Assembly (NCBI RefSeq): GCF_030161095.1 | Contig: NZ_BSPP01000007.1 | Location: 124,001 to 188,000 of the forward strand | Origin: Cypionkella aquatica | GTDB lineage: Bacteria > Pseudomonadota > Alphaproteobacteria > Rhodobacterales > Rhodobacteraceae | Direction: 5' to 3' | Length of the DNA: 64,000 nucleotides | Shown here: in pieces, positions 53,435 through 62,595 of the stretch | How positions within the stretch are numbered: the first letter of the stretch is position 1 | Layout: each line of letters starts with the position of its first letter | The notes under the pieces: generated by a model | What the model was told of the DNA's origin: nothing | Database searches by the model: none | Seen by the model: only the letters and a program-made list of their open reading frames with translations | Position numbers and translations under genes: made by a program

Positions 53435-53638
53435 GTCACCAACCGATTCGCAAACATGGTTAGGACGGTGAAAGCCGGCCGTTACTCTGGCCGTTTTCCG
53501 TATCAAATATGGCCGCTTTCTGGGTCGTAAATCTTTTGGTAAGCCAAGAGATTAACGCAGCGATCCCAATACTTTAGCTCATCGAACAAGGCTTCAGATC
53601 GGGATGGTGTAGGGTGCGTGCTTGCACGCACCTTCCAC

Positions 53639-54859
53639 TCAAAAGAACGCCTGCAACCCGGTGACTGCCCGCCCCAAAATCAGCGCATGCACATCATGCG
53701 TGCCCTCATAGGTGTTGACCGTCTCAAGGTTCACCATGTGGCGCATGATCTGATAATCCTCTTGGATACCGTTGCCGCCATGCATATCCCGCGCCCAACG
53801 TGCCGCATCCAAAGCCTTGCCGCAGTTGTTGCGCTTGACGATCGAGATCATTTCAGGCGCGGCATTGGCCTCATCCAGCAACCGCCCAACCCGCAACGAC
53901 GCCTGCATCCCCAGCGAAATCTCGGTCAGCATATTCGCCAGCTTCAGCTGATAAAGCTGAGTCTGCGCCAGCGGCTTGCCGAACTGCTTGCGATCCAAGC
54001 CATATTGACGCGCAGCCCCCATGCAGAACTCGGCAGCCCCCAGCACACCCCAGGAAATGCCATAACGCGCCCGGTTCAAGCAGCCAAACGGCCCTTTCAG
54101 CCCCTCGACATGCGGCAGCAAAGCGTCCTCGCCGACTTCCACATCCTTCAAAACGATCTCGCCAGTGATCGAGGCCCGCAACGACAGCTTGCCGCCGATC
54201 TTCGGCGCAGTCAGCCCTTTGGTGCCCTTATCCAGCACAAAACCCTTGATTTTGCCGCCATGTGCCTCGGATTTCGCCCAAACCACGAAAACATCGGCAA
54301 TCGGCGCATTGGAAATCCACATCTTCGCGCCGTTCAAAACGTAACCATTGGCAGTTTTCTTCGCCACGGTTTTCATCCCGGCAGGATCGCTGCCCGCATC
54401 CGGCTCGGTCAAACCAAAGCAGCCAATCCATTCACCCGAAGACAGCTTTGGCAGATATTTCATCCGCTGCGCCTCGGTGCCGTAGGCATAAATCGGATAC
54501 ATCACCAATGACGATTGCACCGACATCATCGACCGATAGCCGCTGTCGACGCGCTCGACTTCCCGCGCGATCAAACCGTAAGCCACGTAAGACGCGCCCA
54601 AACCGCCGTATTGCTCGGGCACAGTGACGCCCAACAGCCCCATCTCGCCCATCTCGCGGAAGATCTCCGGGTCAGTCGACTCGTCGCGGTACGCCGCAAT
54701 CACCCGAGGTTGCAGCTTTTCCTGCGCATAGGCCCGCGCCCCGTCGCGCAGCATCCGCTCTTCCTCGGTCAACTGATCTTCCATGCGGAACGGGTCTTGC
54801 CAATCAAACCGCCCCAAATCGGGTGCATCTTTGGCTTTCAACTTCGGCTTATCGGTCAT
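53639..54859 (-). CDS. gcdH: Glutaryl-CoA dehydrogenase
   Basis: This acyl-CoA-dehydrogenase-fold flavoenzyme converts glutaryl-CoA to crotonyl-CoA and CO2 in lysine/tryptophan breakdown. The 406-aa product has [18 protein letters not shown] at the N-terminus, typical of GcdH, and the substrate-binding Arg in [12 protein letters not shown]. It also has the FAD region [13 protein letters not shown] and [16 protein letters not shown], and the catalytic Glu in [19 protein letters not shown] chose the ATG at 54859 ([10 protein letters not shown]), preceded by aggaga on the minus strand. The divergent LysR gene is its likely regulator. Confidence 0.94.
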   Translation of the reverse strand: MTDKPKLKAKDAPDLGRFDWQDPFRMEDQLTEEERMLRDGARAYAQEKLQPRVIAAYRDESTDPEIFREMGEMGLLGVTVPEQYGGLGASYVAYGLIAREVERVDSGYRSMMSVQSSLVMYPIYAYGTEAQRMKYLPKLSSGEWIGCFGLTEPDAGSDPAGMKTVAKKTANGYVLNGAKMWISNAPIADVFVVWAKSEAHGGKIKGFVLDKGTKGLTAPKIGGKLSLRASITGEIVLKDVEVGEDALLPHVEGLKGPFGCLNRARYGISWGVLGAAEFCMGAARQYGLDRKQFGKPLAQTQLYQLKLANMLTEISLGMQASLRVGRLLDEANAAPEMISIVKRNNCGKALDAARWARDMHGGNGIQEDYQIMRHMVNLETVNTYEGTHDVHALILGRAVTGLQAFF

Positions 54860-54869
54860 GGCGCAATCT

Positions 54870-54899
54870 CCTATGGCTTTGCCGATTATATTGCATAGG
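54870..54899. promoter_or_regulatory. Inverted repeat in the gcdH/LysR divergent promoter
   Basis: CCTATG (54870-54875) and CATAGG (54894-54899) flank an AT-rich centre (gattatattg). It is suitably placed between the divergent genes to be a LysR-type binding site, though the aggag ribosome site of gcdH overlaps its left arm. Confidence 0.4.
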
Positions 54900-54936
54900 C
54901 CGCGCAAAAAGCCTAACGAGGTTCTGGCAACACAGC

Positions 54937-55836
54937 ATGAGCAAACCTCATATGATCTCGCGCCGCTACCTGCCGTCATTGCCATCCCTGCTGGCCCTGG
55001 AAGCCGTAGAGCGCCTAGGCTCCGCCTCCGCCGCGGCTGAAGAGCTGAACCTGACCCAAGGCGCTATTTCAAAGCAACTTCAAGTGCTTGAAGGCCAACT
55101 GGGTCTGCCCATGCTGATCCGCGACAAACAGCGTCTGCGCTTGACCCCGGCAGCCCAAGATTACTGCCGTGAAATCCGCCGTGCATTACAATCGCTCTCG
55201 CAAGCCAGCTTGACCCTGCGCGCCAATCCCAACGGCGGTGCGCTCAATCTCGCCATCCTGCCCGCCTTCGGCATGCACTGGCTTGCCCCGCGGCTTGCCC
55301 GGTTCGCGGCCCAACATCCCGAGGTGACGATCAACCTGTCCACCCGCCTGCAACCGTTTGAATTCACCAACAGCCATTTCGATGCCGCCATCCACTACGG
55401 CCGCCAAGACTGGCCCGGCGTCGATTACCTGCCGCTGATGGAAGAAGAGTTGCTCGCGGTCTGTAGCCCCGGTTTGCTGAAGTCACCGCTTGCGGCGGCG
55501 CATGACATTCTCTCATACCCGCTGTTGCAACTTGAAAGCCGAACGGGCGATTGGGGCCGCTGGCTTGCCCATCACGATCACCCCAACCAACGCCCGCCTG
55601 CCATGCTGTTCGACCAATTTGCCACCATGACCCAAGCCGCGATCCACGGTCTTGGCCTTGCCCTGCTGCCGCTGTTTCTGATCGAACGCGAACTGCAGGA
55701 AAATCGCCTGATCCCCGCCTTCGGCCAACCCCTGAAATCCTTGGGCAGCTATTATCTGGTCTGGCCAAAAGACGCCCCGCCACGTGCGCCACTCACCTCG
55801 TTCCGCAACTGGCTTACCATCGAACAAAACGCCTGA
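54937..55836 (+). CDS. LysR-family regulator (GcvA-like), probable gcdH regulator
   Basis: This is a LysR-type transcription factor of 299 aa. The winged helix is at residues 12-70 ([42 protein letters not shown]). The ligand-binding domain begins around [21 protein letters not shown], typical of the GcvA/AmpR branch. The ATG at 54937 (MSKPHMIS) is chosen; 54952 is possible. It is divergent from gcdH with a 77-nt gap. A repeat copy follows its stop. Confidence 0.88.
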   Translation: MSKPHMISRRYLPSLPSLLALEAVERLGSASAAAEELNLTQGAISKQLQVLEGQLGLPMLIRDKQRLRLTPAAQDYCREIRRALQSLSQASLTLRANPNGGALNLAILPAFGMHWLAPRLARFAAQHPEVTINLSTRLQPFEFTNSHFDAAIHYGRQDWPGVDYLPLMEEELLAVCSPGLLKSPLAAAHDILSYPLLQLESRTGDWGRWLAHHDHPNQRPPAMLFDQFATMTQAAIHGLGLALLPLFLIERELQENRLIPAFGQPLKSLGSYYLVWPKDAPPRAPLTSFRNWLTIEQNA

Positions 55837-55855
55837 TATCTGGTTAACTGGTCGG

Positions 55856-55881
55856 CCTCTGCAAAAAAAAATATCCTCGGG
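55856..55881 (-). repeat. catcctctg-type repeat, diverged copy
   Basis: cctctgc, then a run of nine A, then tatcctcggg. It matches the copies at 29869 and 58379 in the cctctg.....aaatatcc..ggg frame. It lies between the LysR gene and the oxidase gene. Confidence 0.45.
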
Positions 55882-55967
55882 ATAGGGCCGCAGGCCGGGG
55901 GGCGAGCCGCCTCCTCTTGCGTTTGATCAAATCGCCCGCCATCTTGCGTAAAAAGAAAGGCCCGCCC

Positions 55968-57353
55968 ATGCAACCCAACCACATCGGAGACGTGTCTTTC
56001 TGGTATGCTGACATTGGCCTGCCGCAAACCCGTCGCGCCAGCCTGACCCAGAACACCACAGCCGATGTCGCAATCATCGGCGCGGGTTTCACGGGCCTGT
56101 GGACCGCCTATTATCTGAAAAAGACAAATCCTGGCCTGAATGTGCTGGTGATTGAGAAAGAATTCGCAGGTTTTGGTGCATCGGGCCGAAATGGCGGCTG
56201 GTGCATGGGCACCTTTGCCTGGAACCATGAAGCCTATGCGAAGGCCACTTCGCGCGATGCGGTGCTGGAAATGGTGCGCGAGCTGGAAGCCACCGTGCCC
56301 GAAATCACCCGCATTTGCGCCGAAGAGGGCATTGATGCCGACATCATCCCCTCTGAAGAACTGATGATCGCCACCAACCCCGCGCAACTGACGCGGATGC
56401 ACGAGGCGATTGCGCATCACAAACACTGGGGCAATGCCCACCGCGTCCGCGAACTGTCGCCAGCCGAGGTTAAGCAGCGCATCACCGCCCCGAATGTTTT
56501 GGGTGCGATGGTGGTCTCTGGTATGGCCCGCATCCAGCCAGCCAAACTGGTGCGCGGTCTGGCCGATGCTTGCGAGCGGATGGGCGTGCGCATAGCCGAG
56601 GCGACCGAGGTTCTCAGCTACGACCAAGGCGAAGTGATCACTGCCAAAGCCGTGGTCAAAGCCCCGATCATCCTGCGCTGCACCGAAGGCTTCACCGCGA
56701 CGCTTCCGGGCCACAAACGCGAATGGTTGCCGCTGAACTCGGCGCAGATCGCGACCGTGCCGCTGCCGCCCGAGGTTTGGGAGAAAATCGGCTGGGACGG
56801 GCACGAGTTGATCGGCGACATGAACAATGCCTATTGCTACTGCCAGCGCACGTGCGAGGGCCGCATCACCGTGGGCGCGCGTGGGGTGCCATATAAGTAT
56901 GCGTCACAAATGGATAAAAACGGCGAACCAGATGCGGAAACCATTCGCCGGCTGACCGAAGTGCTTCACACGCATTTCCCCGAAGCAGCCGCTTATCCCA
57001 TCGACCATGCGTGGTGCGGTGTCATCGCCGTGCCGCGTGATTGGTGCGCGACCGTCGGGCTAGATCGCAAAACTGGCCTCGGCTGGGCCGGTGGCTATGT
57101 TGGCACGGGTGTTTCAACCGCCAATCTTGCGGGCCGCACCCTCGCTGACCTTGCGCTGAACCGCGACAGCAAAATCGCCAAATTTCCATGGGTCAACCGC
57201 CGCGTGCGCCAATGGGAGCCCGAACCCTTCCGCTGGTTTGGCGTGCATCTGATGTACAAATTGCTGCGCATCGCCGATCAGCGAGAGGCCAAACTTGGCA
57301 TCCCGCCATCGAAATTTGCAGCCTTCGGCAATTGGTTAACCGGGCGTCATTAA
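55968..57353 (+). CDS. FAD-dependent amine/amino-acid oxidoreductase (DAO family)
   Basis: This 461-aa flavoenzyme is of the D-amino-acid-oxidase/GlpO-like family. The FAD fold is at VAIIGAGFTGLWTAYYLKK (about 34-52), and FGASGRNGGWCMGTFAW is the usual G.S.RNGG segment that may hold a covalently bound or closely packed flavin. The C-terminus has HAWCGVIAVPRDWCATVGLD and GWAGGYVGTGVSTANLAGRTLADL. Close relatives include gamma-glutamylputrescine oxidase (PuuB), which fits the nearby polyamine-type importer, but the substrate is not proven. The ATG at 55968 is preceded by gaaagg. Confidence 0.85.
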   Translation: MQPNHIGDVSFWYADIGLPQTRRASLTQNTTADVAIIGAGFTGLWTAYYLKKTNPGLNVLVIEKEFAGFGASGRNGGWCMGTFAWNHEAYAKATSRDAVLEMVRELEATVPEITRICAEEGIDADIIPSEELMIATNPAQLTRMHEAIAHHKHWGNAHRVRELSPAEVKQRITAPNVLGAMVVSGMARIQPAKLVRGLADACERMGVRIAEATEVLSYDQGEVITAKAVVKAPIILRCTEGFTATLPGHKREWLPLNSAQIATVPLPPEVWEKIGWDGHELIGDMNNAYCYCQRTCEGRITVGARGVPYKYASQMDKNGEPDAETIRRLTEVLHTHFPEAAAYPIDHAWCGVIAVPRDWCATVGLDRKTGLGWAGGYVGTGVSTANLAGRTLADLALNRDSKIAKFPWVNRRVRQWEPEPFRWFGVHLMYKLLRIADQREAKLGIPPSKFAAFGNWLTGRH

Positions 57354-57375
57354 CACGCTGATACGTCAGATTGGC

Positions 57376-58263
57376 TCACGCCAGATTGGCGCGGAAGAAC
57401 GCCAAAGTCCGATCCCAAGCCAACTCGGCTGCAGCCTCATCATAGCGCGGTGTCGAATCATTGTGAAAACCATGGTTGACGCCGTCATAGATGAACGCCT
57501 CATACTTGGTCCCCGCCGCCTTCAGCGCGGACTCATAGGCAGGCCAGCCTTCATTCACCCGTGTGTCCAGCGCCGCATAATGCAGCAATAACGGGCATTT
57601 GATCTTGGCCACATCCTCGGATTTCGGCTGCATCCCGTAGAACGGCACCGCCCCGCCCAGCTCTGGATAGGCCACCGCCGCCGCGTTCGACACCCCGCCG
57701 CCATAGCAAAACCCGGTGATGCCAACGCGCCCGGTAGAGCCCTCATGCGCCATCATCCACTCAATCGCGGCAAAGAAATCGTTCATCAGCTTGGCAGGAT
57801 CAACCTTGGCCTGCAGCGCTTTGCCTTCCTCGTCATTACCCGGATAGCCGCCCTGACTGGTCAGCCCGTCCGGGGCCAAAGCCAGAAACCCGGCCTTTGC
57901 CAAACGCCGCGCCACATCCTCGATATAGGGGTTCAGCCCACGGTTTTCATGCACCACCACCACAGCGGGCAGCTTGGCCGCAGCCCCCGCAGGCTTGACC
58001 AGATAGCCGCGAACGTCGCCATTGCCATTGGGCGAGGGATAGGTGACGTAGTCGGCCAAAATCTCAGGATCATTAAAGCTGACCTGCTCGGCAAAGGCAT
58101 AATTCGGCGACATCACCCCCATCAGCGCCGCCGCCGTCAGCCCGCCCACGGTAAACTTGGCAGCCCTGTCCAAAAACTCGCGCTTCGAGATCTGGCCATG
58201 CGCATAGAAATCATAAAGCTCCAGCAGTTGTGGGCTGAAATCCTTTGCCGTCATCCGGGTCAT
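57376..58263 (-). CDS. Dienelactone-hydrolase-family protein with export-like N-terminus
   Basis: This 295-aa alpha/beta hydrolase is of the dienelactone hydrolase family. It has the nucleophile Cys in [14 protein letters not shown], the Asp in [15 protein letters not shown] and the His in [37 protein letters not shown] is the oxyanion-hole region. The N-terminus ([25 protein letters not shown], ending YAFAE) looks like a twin-arginine-type signal with Lys-Arg in place of Arg-Arg, so it may be periplasmic. I chose the ATG at 58263 with ggag upstream; 58275 is possible. The substrate is unknown. Confidence 0.88.
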   Translation of the reverse strand: MTRMTAKDFSPQLLELYDFYAHGQISKREFLDRAAKFTVGGLTAAALMGVMSPNYAFAEQVSFNDPEILADYVTYPSPNGNGDVRGYLVKPAGAAAKLPAVVVVHENRGLNPYIEDVARRLAKAGFLALAPDGLTSQGGYPGNDEEGKALQAKVDPAKLMNDFFAAIEWMMAHEGSTGRVGITGFCYGGGVSNAAAVAYPELGGAVPFYGMQPKSEDVAKIKCPLLLHYAALDTRVNEGWPAYESALKAAGTKYEAFIYDGVNHGFHNDSTPRYDEAAAELAWDRTLAFFRANLA

Positions 58264-58378
58264 CGCGCTCTCCATCCTTGTGAAGGCTAAAAGCTAATTC
58301 AGAGTGAACGCACGCCAACTCACGCTTGCGTGACCGCAGCACAGATCAGCCATCTCTCGCCAATTTAGCTAAAATTTG

Positions 58379-58405
58379 CATCCTTTGTACGCAAATATCC
58401 CGGGG
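58379..58405 (-). repeat. catcctctg-type repeat
   Basis: catcctttgtacgcaaatat (58379-58398) followed by cccgggg. It is close to the copy at 29869 but no gene starts from it here. It lies in the 220-nt gap between the divergent hydrolase and DCC genes. Confidence 0.6.
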
Positions 58406-58483
58406 TAAGGGGCTCGCCCTCTCTGCGACATCTCACCCCCTCACCCCCTCGCCATCGCGCAAAATCTGCAGCAATCTGCCCGC

Positions 58484-58930
58484 ATGCGCACCGCCGATCT
58501 GCCAAAATCCTTGAACGCGCGGCTGTCAGGCAAAAACCTGATCGTGTTCGACGGTGCTTGCGTGTTTTGTTCGGCCTTTTTCCGCTTCATGCAGCGCCAC
58601 GATACCGCCGAAAAGTTCCACTACGCCACAGCCCAAAGCGCGCTGGGGCAAGCGCTTTATGCCGCCCTCGATCTGCCGCTGGTCGATTTTGAAACCAATC
58701 TGGTGATCACACAGGGCACAATTCACCAACGCCTTGATGCCTTTGCCGCCGCAATGGCCGAATTGCCGCTGCCGTTTAGCCTTGCCCGCCACATCCGCCT
58801 GCTGCCCAAACCGCTGAAGGATGCGATCTACAAACCCATCGCCCGCAACCGATACCGGATTTTCGGCCGCTATGATGCCTGCCTGATCCCCGATGCCGCG
58901 CTGAAATCCCGGTTTCTGGACCTGACCTGA
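58484..58930 (+). CDS. Thiol-disulfide oxidoreductase DCC family (DUF393) protein
   Basis: This 148-aa protein belongs to the DCC family, named after the Asp-Cys-Cys motif, seen here as VFDGACVFCSAFFRF (Cys-x-x-Cys, about residues 28-31). The thioredoxin-like fold continues with KFHYATAQSALGQAL and GRYDACLIPD. It has no signal peptide and is probably cytosolic. The role is unknown; a redox or disulfide role is inferred from the CxxC. Confidence 0.88.
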   Translation: MRTADLPKSLNARLSGKNLIVFDGACVFCSAFFRFMQRHDTAEKFHYATAQSALGQALYAALDLPLVDFETNLVITQGTIHQRLDAFAAAMAELPLPFSLARHIRLLPKPLKDAIYKPIARNRYRIFGRYDACLIPDAALKSRFLDLT

Positions 58931-59078
58931 GTCTTACCCGCCACAGTCCGCGCCCCATATGCAGTATCCCGCATCTGGCCCCTATGCGAAGGCTAGCGAA
59001 TGGCGCTAGGCTCTGTGGATAACTCGGCAAGATAGCCGGGACAGAGGCAGTCACAAATAACAAGCAAGGAGGGAGCCT

Positions 59079-59546
59079 ATGCGCTGCCCATTCTGCGGTA
59101 ACGTCGATACGCAAGTCAAAGACTCACGCCCCGCCGAGGATCACGTCTCGATCCGGCGGCGTCGGTTCTGTCCGGCCTGCGGAGGTCGCTTTACCACCTA
59201 TGAACGCGTCCAGCTGCGCGATCTTGTCGTGGTCAAAACCTCTGGCAAGCGCGAGGATTTCGATCGCACCAAACTGGAACGCTCGATCCGCATTGCCATG
59301 CAAAAACGCCCGATTGATCCTGAACGGATTGATCAGATGATCTCGGGAATCGTGCGCCGCTTGGAATCTTTGGGCGATACCGACATATCTTCCAAGGTGA
59401 TCGGCGAGATCGTGATGGAATCGCTCGCCCGCATCGACACCGTGGCATATGTGCGGTTTGCCAGCGTTTACAAGAACTTCCAGGCCGCTGATGATTTCGA
59501 CCGCTTCGTGTCCGAACTTCGCCCCGGCAGCCTGACCGAAGAGTGA
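59079..59546 (+). CDS. nrdR: Transcriptional repressor NrdR
   Basis: This is the zinc-ribbon/ATP-cone repressor of ribonucleotide reductase genes. The 155-aa product has the zinc ribbon [17 protein letters not shown] and [14 protein letters not shown] (four Cys), then the ATP-cone domain ([21 protein letters not shown]), which senses dATP/ATP. It starts at an ATG with gggagg upstream. It overlaps ribD by 4 nt (GTGA), a common bacterial pairing. Confidence 0.97.
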   Translation: MRCPFCGNVDTQVKDSRPAEDHVSIRRRRFCPACGGRFTTYERVQLRDLVVVKTSGKREDFDRTKLERSIRIAMQKRPIDPERIDQMISGIVRRLESLGDTDISSKVIGEIVMESLARIDTVAYVRFASVYKNFQAADDFDRFVSELRPGSLTEE

Positions 59547-60628
59547 GCGATACTGAACACATGGCCCATGCCCTGCGCATCGCTGCGCGGGGCTTGGGTC
59601 GCACTTGGCCCAATCCGGCGGTCGGCTGTGTGATCGTCAAGGCAGGCGTGATCGTCGGGCGCGGCTGGACGCAACCCGGCGGGCGTCCGCATGCCGAGGT
59701 GATGGCGCTGGCCCAAGCCGGGGCCAATGCGCAGGGCGCGACGGCCTATGTCACGCTGGAACCCTGCGCCCATCATGGCAAAACCGGTCCTTGTGCTTTG
59801 GCTTTGGTGGCGGCAGGCGTGGCCCGGGTGGTCTCGGCGCTGCAAGATCCGGACCCGCGCGTCAGCGGTCAGGGTCATGCGATCCTGCGCGGGGCGGGGG
59901 TCGAAGTCATTGAAAATGTTATGCACGCCGAAGCCATCCGCGCCAATGCGGGCTTTCTGAAGCGCGTGCGCGCAGGTCTGCCCTTTGTCACGCTGAAACT
60001 CGCCACCACGCTGGATGGCCGGATCGCCACCGCCAGCGGCGAATCGCGTTGGATCACCGGGGCCAGCGCACGCCGCGCCACCCATGCGATGCGGTTGAAC
60101 CATGATGCGGTGATGATCGGCTCAGGCACCGCGCGCGCCGATGACCCCGATCTGACGGTGCGTGATCTGGGGGCGGGCCACCAACCGCTGCGCATCGTGA
60201 TGGACACCCATCTCTCACACAACCCCGACAGCCGCTTGGGGCGCAGTGCCAAAACCCATCCGATATGGCTGATCCATGGCCCCGATGCCCCGGCGCAGGC
60301 CCGCGACGCATGGGCAGGGCAGGGCGCGATCCTTCTGGAATCGGCCTGCGAAAACAATCACCTAGATCCGCGCGCTGCGCTGCAGAGGCTTGCCGCGCAA
60401 GGCCTGACCCGGATTTTCTGCGAAGGTGGCGGCACTTTGGCGGCCAGCCTGATCCGCGCCAAACTGGTCGATGATCTGGCATTGTTCACAGCTGGCGCGC
60501 TGATCGGTGCTGACGGTCAGGCCAGTCTTGCCGCCCTGAACCTTGCCGCCCTGAAAGACGCCCCGCGCCTGACCCTGCGCGAGACCAAAATCTTTGGACC
60601 AGACGCCTACAGTCTTTGGTCTGTGTAA
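59543..60628 (+). CDS. ribD: Bifunctional riboflavin biosynthesis deaminase/reductase
   Basis: This enzyme performs the second and third steps of riboflavin synthesis. The 361-aa product has an N-terminal cytidine-deaminase-like domain with zinc ligands in [11 protein letters not shown] and [14 protein letters not shown], and a C-terminal reductase domain ([25 protein letters not shown] and [23 protein letters not shown]). It starts at GTG overlapping the nrdR stop. A repeat copy begins just after its stop. Other rib genes are not in the window. Confidence 0.96.
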   Translation: MSDTEHMAHALRIAARGLGRTWPNPAVGCVIVKAGVIVGRGWTQPGGRPHAEVMALAQAGANAQGATAYVTLEPCAHHGKTGPCALALVAAGVARVVSALQDPDPRVSGQGHAILRGAGVEVIENVMHAEAIRANAGFLKRVRAGLPFVTLKLATTLDGRIATASGESRWITGASARRATHAMRLNHDAVMIGSGTARADDPDLTVRDLGAGHQPLRIVMDTHLSHNPDSRLGRSAKTHPIWLIHGPDAPAQARDAWAGQGAILLESACENNHLDPRAALQRLAAQGLTRIFCEGGGTLAASLIRAKLVDDLALFTAGALIGADGQASLAALNLAALKDAPRLTLRETKIFGPDAYSLWSV

Positions 60629-60629
60629 A

Positions 60630-60661
60630 TTCACACTGGTCTCAATATCCCCGCCAGAGGC
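60630..60661 (-). repeat. Dispersed intergenic repeat, cggggatattt family, minus orientation
   Basis: On the minus strand it reads cctctggcggggatattg and then agaccagtgtgaa, matching both the core and the ccaatgtgaaa tail of other copies. It starts one base after the ribD stop and lies between convergent ribD and the glyoxalase gene. Confidence 0.7.
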
Positions 60662-60706
60662 GCAGATATAAACCCGCGCCCCCATCCGAGGTTTATCGCC
60701 CGGATC

Positions 60707-61135
60707 TTACCAGCTGCCGGTGTTGCCCATGCTCGCCCAAGGCTCGGCAGGCGCCAGCGCAGCGCCCTTTTGCAAAATCTCGATCGAGATATTGTCGGGT
60801 GAACGTACAAACGCCATATGGCCATCGCGCGGCGGCCGGTTGATCAGCACGCCCTTGGCCTGCAACGCGGCGCAGGTGGCGTAAATATCATCAACCTCAT
60901 AGGCCAGATGCCCGAAATGCCGCGAATCCGATGGCAGACCGGTATCGCCATCCCAGTTATAGGTCAGCTCAACCGGACATTCCGGCTGCCCCGGAGGTGC
61001 CAGAAAGATCAGCGAAAACCGCCCCTTATCATTGTCGATCCGCCGCGTTTCCTCTAGCCCCAGCAGCTTGTAGAACGCCAAAGAGGCGTCCAGATCCAGC
61101 ACCCGGACCATGGTGTGCAAATACCGAATTGTCAT
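60707..61135 (-). CDS. gloA: Lactoylglutathione lyase (glyoxalase I, VOC family)
   Basis: This enzyme isomerises the methylglyoxal-glutathione hemithioacetal to S-lactoylglutathione (cytosol). The 142-aa product has two VOC modules with the metal ligands His in RYLHTMVRV, Glu in CPVELTYNW, His in HFGHLAYEVDD and Glu in ISIEILQKG, all as in GloA. It is the normal length with a short C-terminal tail. It is convergent with ribD and preceded by agga on the minus strand. Confidence 0.93.
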   Translation of the reverse strand: MTIRYLHTMVRVLDLDASLAFYKLLGLEETRRIDNDKGRFSLIFLAPPGQPECPVELTYNWDGDTGLPSDSRHFGHLAYEVDDIYATCAALQAKGVLINRPPRDGHMAFVRSPDNISIEILQKGAALAPAEPWASMGNTGSW

Positions 61136-61203
61136 CGCAGTCTCCTTTTTCCTGCTGGCGAACTTAGCAGGCGATTGCGAAAAGGCGAGGGGGCGCGGTC
61201 ACT

Positions 61204-62595
61204 TCAGAACGATGAGCGGATGCCGACAGACAAGCCCAAATTCATCGAATCGCGGATCACCAAATCGGAAACAGAGCGCGTTGCCGACACGGTGGCGGTG
61301 GGGCGAAAGCCCAAAAGCGACATATTGCTAAAGCTGGCCGTGGCCCCGGCCTCAAGCACCAGATCAGGGTTATCCAATTGGGCCTTCCAGTAATCCTTGG
61401 CCTCGACCGATGCGAAAAACTGCAGATCCAGACCTTGCACTAAGTCGGCTGGCTGTGCCTCTAGCCCAAGGGAAATTCCGCGATAAGGCAGCCCCGGCGC
61501 TGCGGCATCCAACTGCGAAAGCCCGATAATTCCCGTCAGCCGCCCTTTGCCCAGTGCCATGCCCAAAGAGGCCTCTGCCGCCAGCCGGACCGAATTGTTG
61601 CGCGGTGTCGCAGGCGATTGCACCGCCTCGGCGGTCAGATCCAACCGCGCTACTTGCTGCGGCGAGATCAGTTTTGCCAGCCCGAATTGCAGGCGCTGCA
61701 CCTCGCTTTGCCGCCCAAAGCTATACCATTGCCGCCCAACCTGCGCCGCATAGGTCAGTCCAAGCGTTTGCGAGGTCCGCACTTGCCCAGAGATGCCAAG
61801 ATCGAGGCCATTGTTCGAGTAATCCGACGCATTCGCCAAGGGTTGCAGCTTGCGGGCTTTGTGCGACAGCCAAACTTCACGCCGCCGCAGTTTGACAAAG
61901 CCATTGACGGTGGATGTCGCATTGTTCTGCAATCGGTAGGACAAAGTGCCAGCGGCGACGGCTGTATAACCCGGCAAGGCCTGCTCAATTGGGATCGGGA
62001 TGCCGTAGAAATCAAATGACTCGTGCAGACTGCCGCCGTTGACGTTGTTGCTTGGCCCGGCAGCCAGACTCACGCTGAATTTCAGCGGCATGCGCTGCTC
62101 CAATGTCGCGAAGCCGCGCCGCAGCAAGTCCATGTCCGTTGGGGCTGTCCGGTAGCTGTCGGCCCGGCGCAACCACCATTTCGCGGCAATAAGGCGATCC
62201 TGCGATGCCAACGCCTCGGCGGTCAGAAATGCGGCCTGAAATTTCCACGGCCGATCTTTGGTGGCACGGAACGCGCGCTTGCCCGTGGTTTCTGCAAGGG
62301 CAGTTTGGCCCGACCGCGACAGTGCCGCTGCCAGCAGCACCTGCGCTTCGATATCATTCGGATTGGCCGCCAACACTTGCCGCGCAATACGCACCGCAAG
62401 TTCTGGATTGCCGCGCGAGATTGCCTGCGCCACCAGCACCCGTGCAGCCCGTGGCGTCACTTGCATGGTCACATCACCGCCCGGCTCCGCTTTGGCACCT
62501 TCGCCAAGCCACGCGCCCAGCAAGGCAATCCAAACCGCGCCGACCCAAGCAGCCCTTCGTGGCCACATGGTCAAGGCACGACTCGTCAGGGACAC
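61204..62595 (-). CDS. Slam-like outer-membrane protein (TPR plus beta-barrel)
   Basis: This 463-aa protein has a Sec signal (hydrophobic AAWVGAVWIALLGAWL, ending AKAE). A helical TPR-like domain covers about residues 45-165 (AVRIARQVLAANPNDIEAQVLLAAALSRSG). From FSVSLAAGPSNNVNGGS onward come alternating beta-strand segments to a C-terminal Phe, typical of an outer-membrane barrel. This order matches the surface lipoprotein assembly modifier (Slam) family, which helps move lipoproteins to the cell surface. The GTG at 62595 overlaps the lipoprotein gene by 10 nt; the ATG at 62568 is an alternative. The family call is by architecture. Confidence 0.78.
   Translation of the reverse strand: MSLTSRALTMWPRRAAWVGAVWIALLGAWLGEGAKAEPGGDVTMQVTPRAARVLVAQAISRGNPELAVRIARQVLAANPNDIEAQVLLAAALSRSGQTALAETTGKRAFRATKDRPWKFQAAFLTAEALASQDRLIAAKWWLRRADSYRTAPTDMDLLRRGFATLEQRMPLKFSVSLAAGPSNNVNGGSLHESFDFYGIPIPIEQALPGYTAVAAGTLSYRLQNNATSTVNGFVKLRRREVWLSHKARKLQPLANASDYSNNGLDLGISGQVRTSQTLGLTYAAQVGRQWYSFGRQSEVQRLQFGLAKLISPQQVARLDLTAEAVQSPATPRNNSVRLAAEASLGMALGKGRLTGIIGLSQLDAAAPGLPYRGISLGLEAQPADLVQGLDLQFFASVEAKDYWKAQLDNPDLVLEAGATASFSNMSLLGFRPTATVSATRSVSDLVIRDSMNLGLSVGIRSSF

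Noticed and set aside
55921-55935. FNR box before the DAO-type oxidase (tttgatcaaat)
   Set aside because: The half-sites are directly joined without the 4-nt spacer, so it does not fit the FNR pattern.
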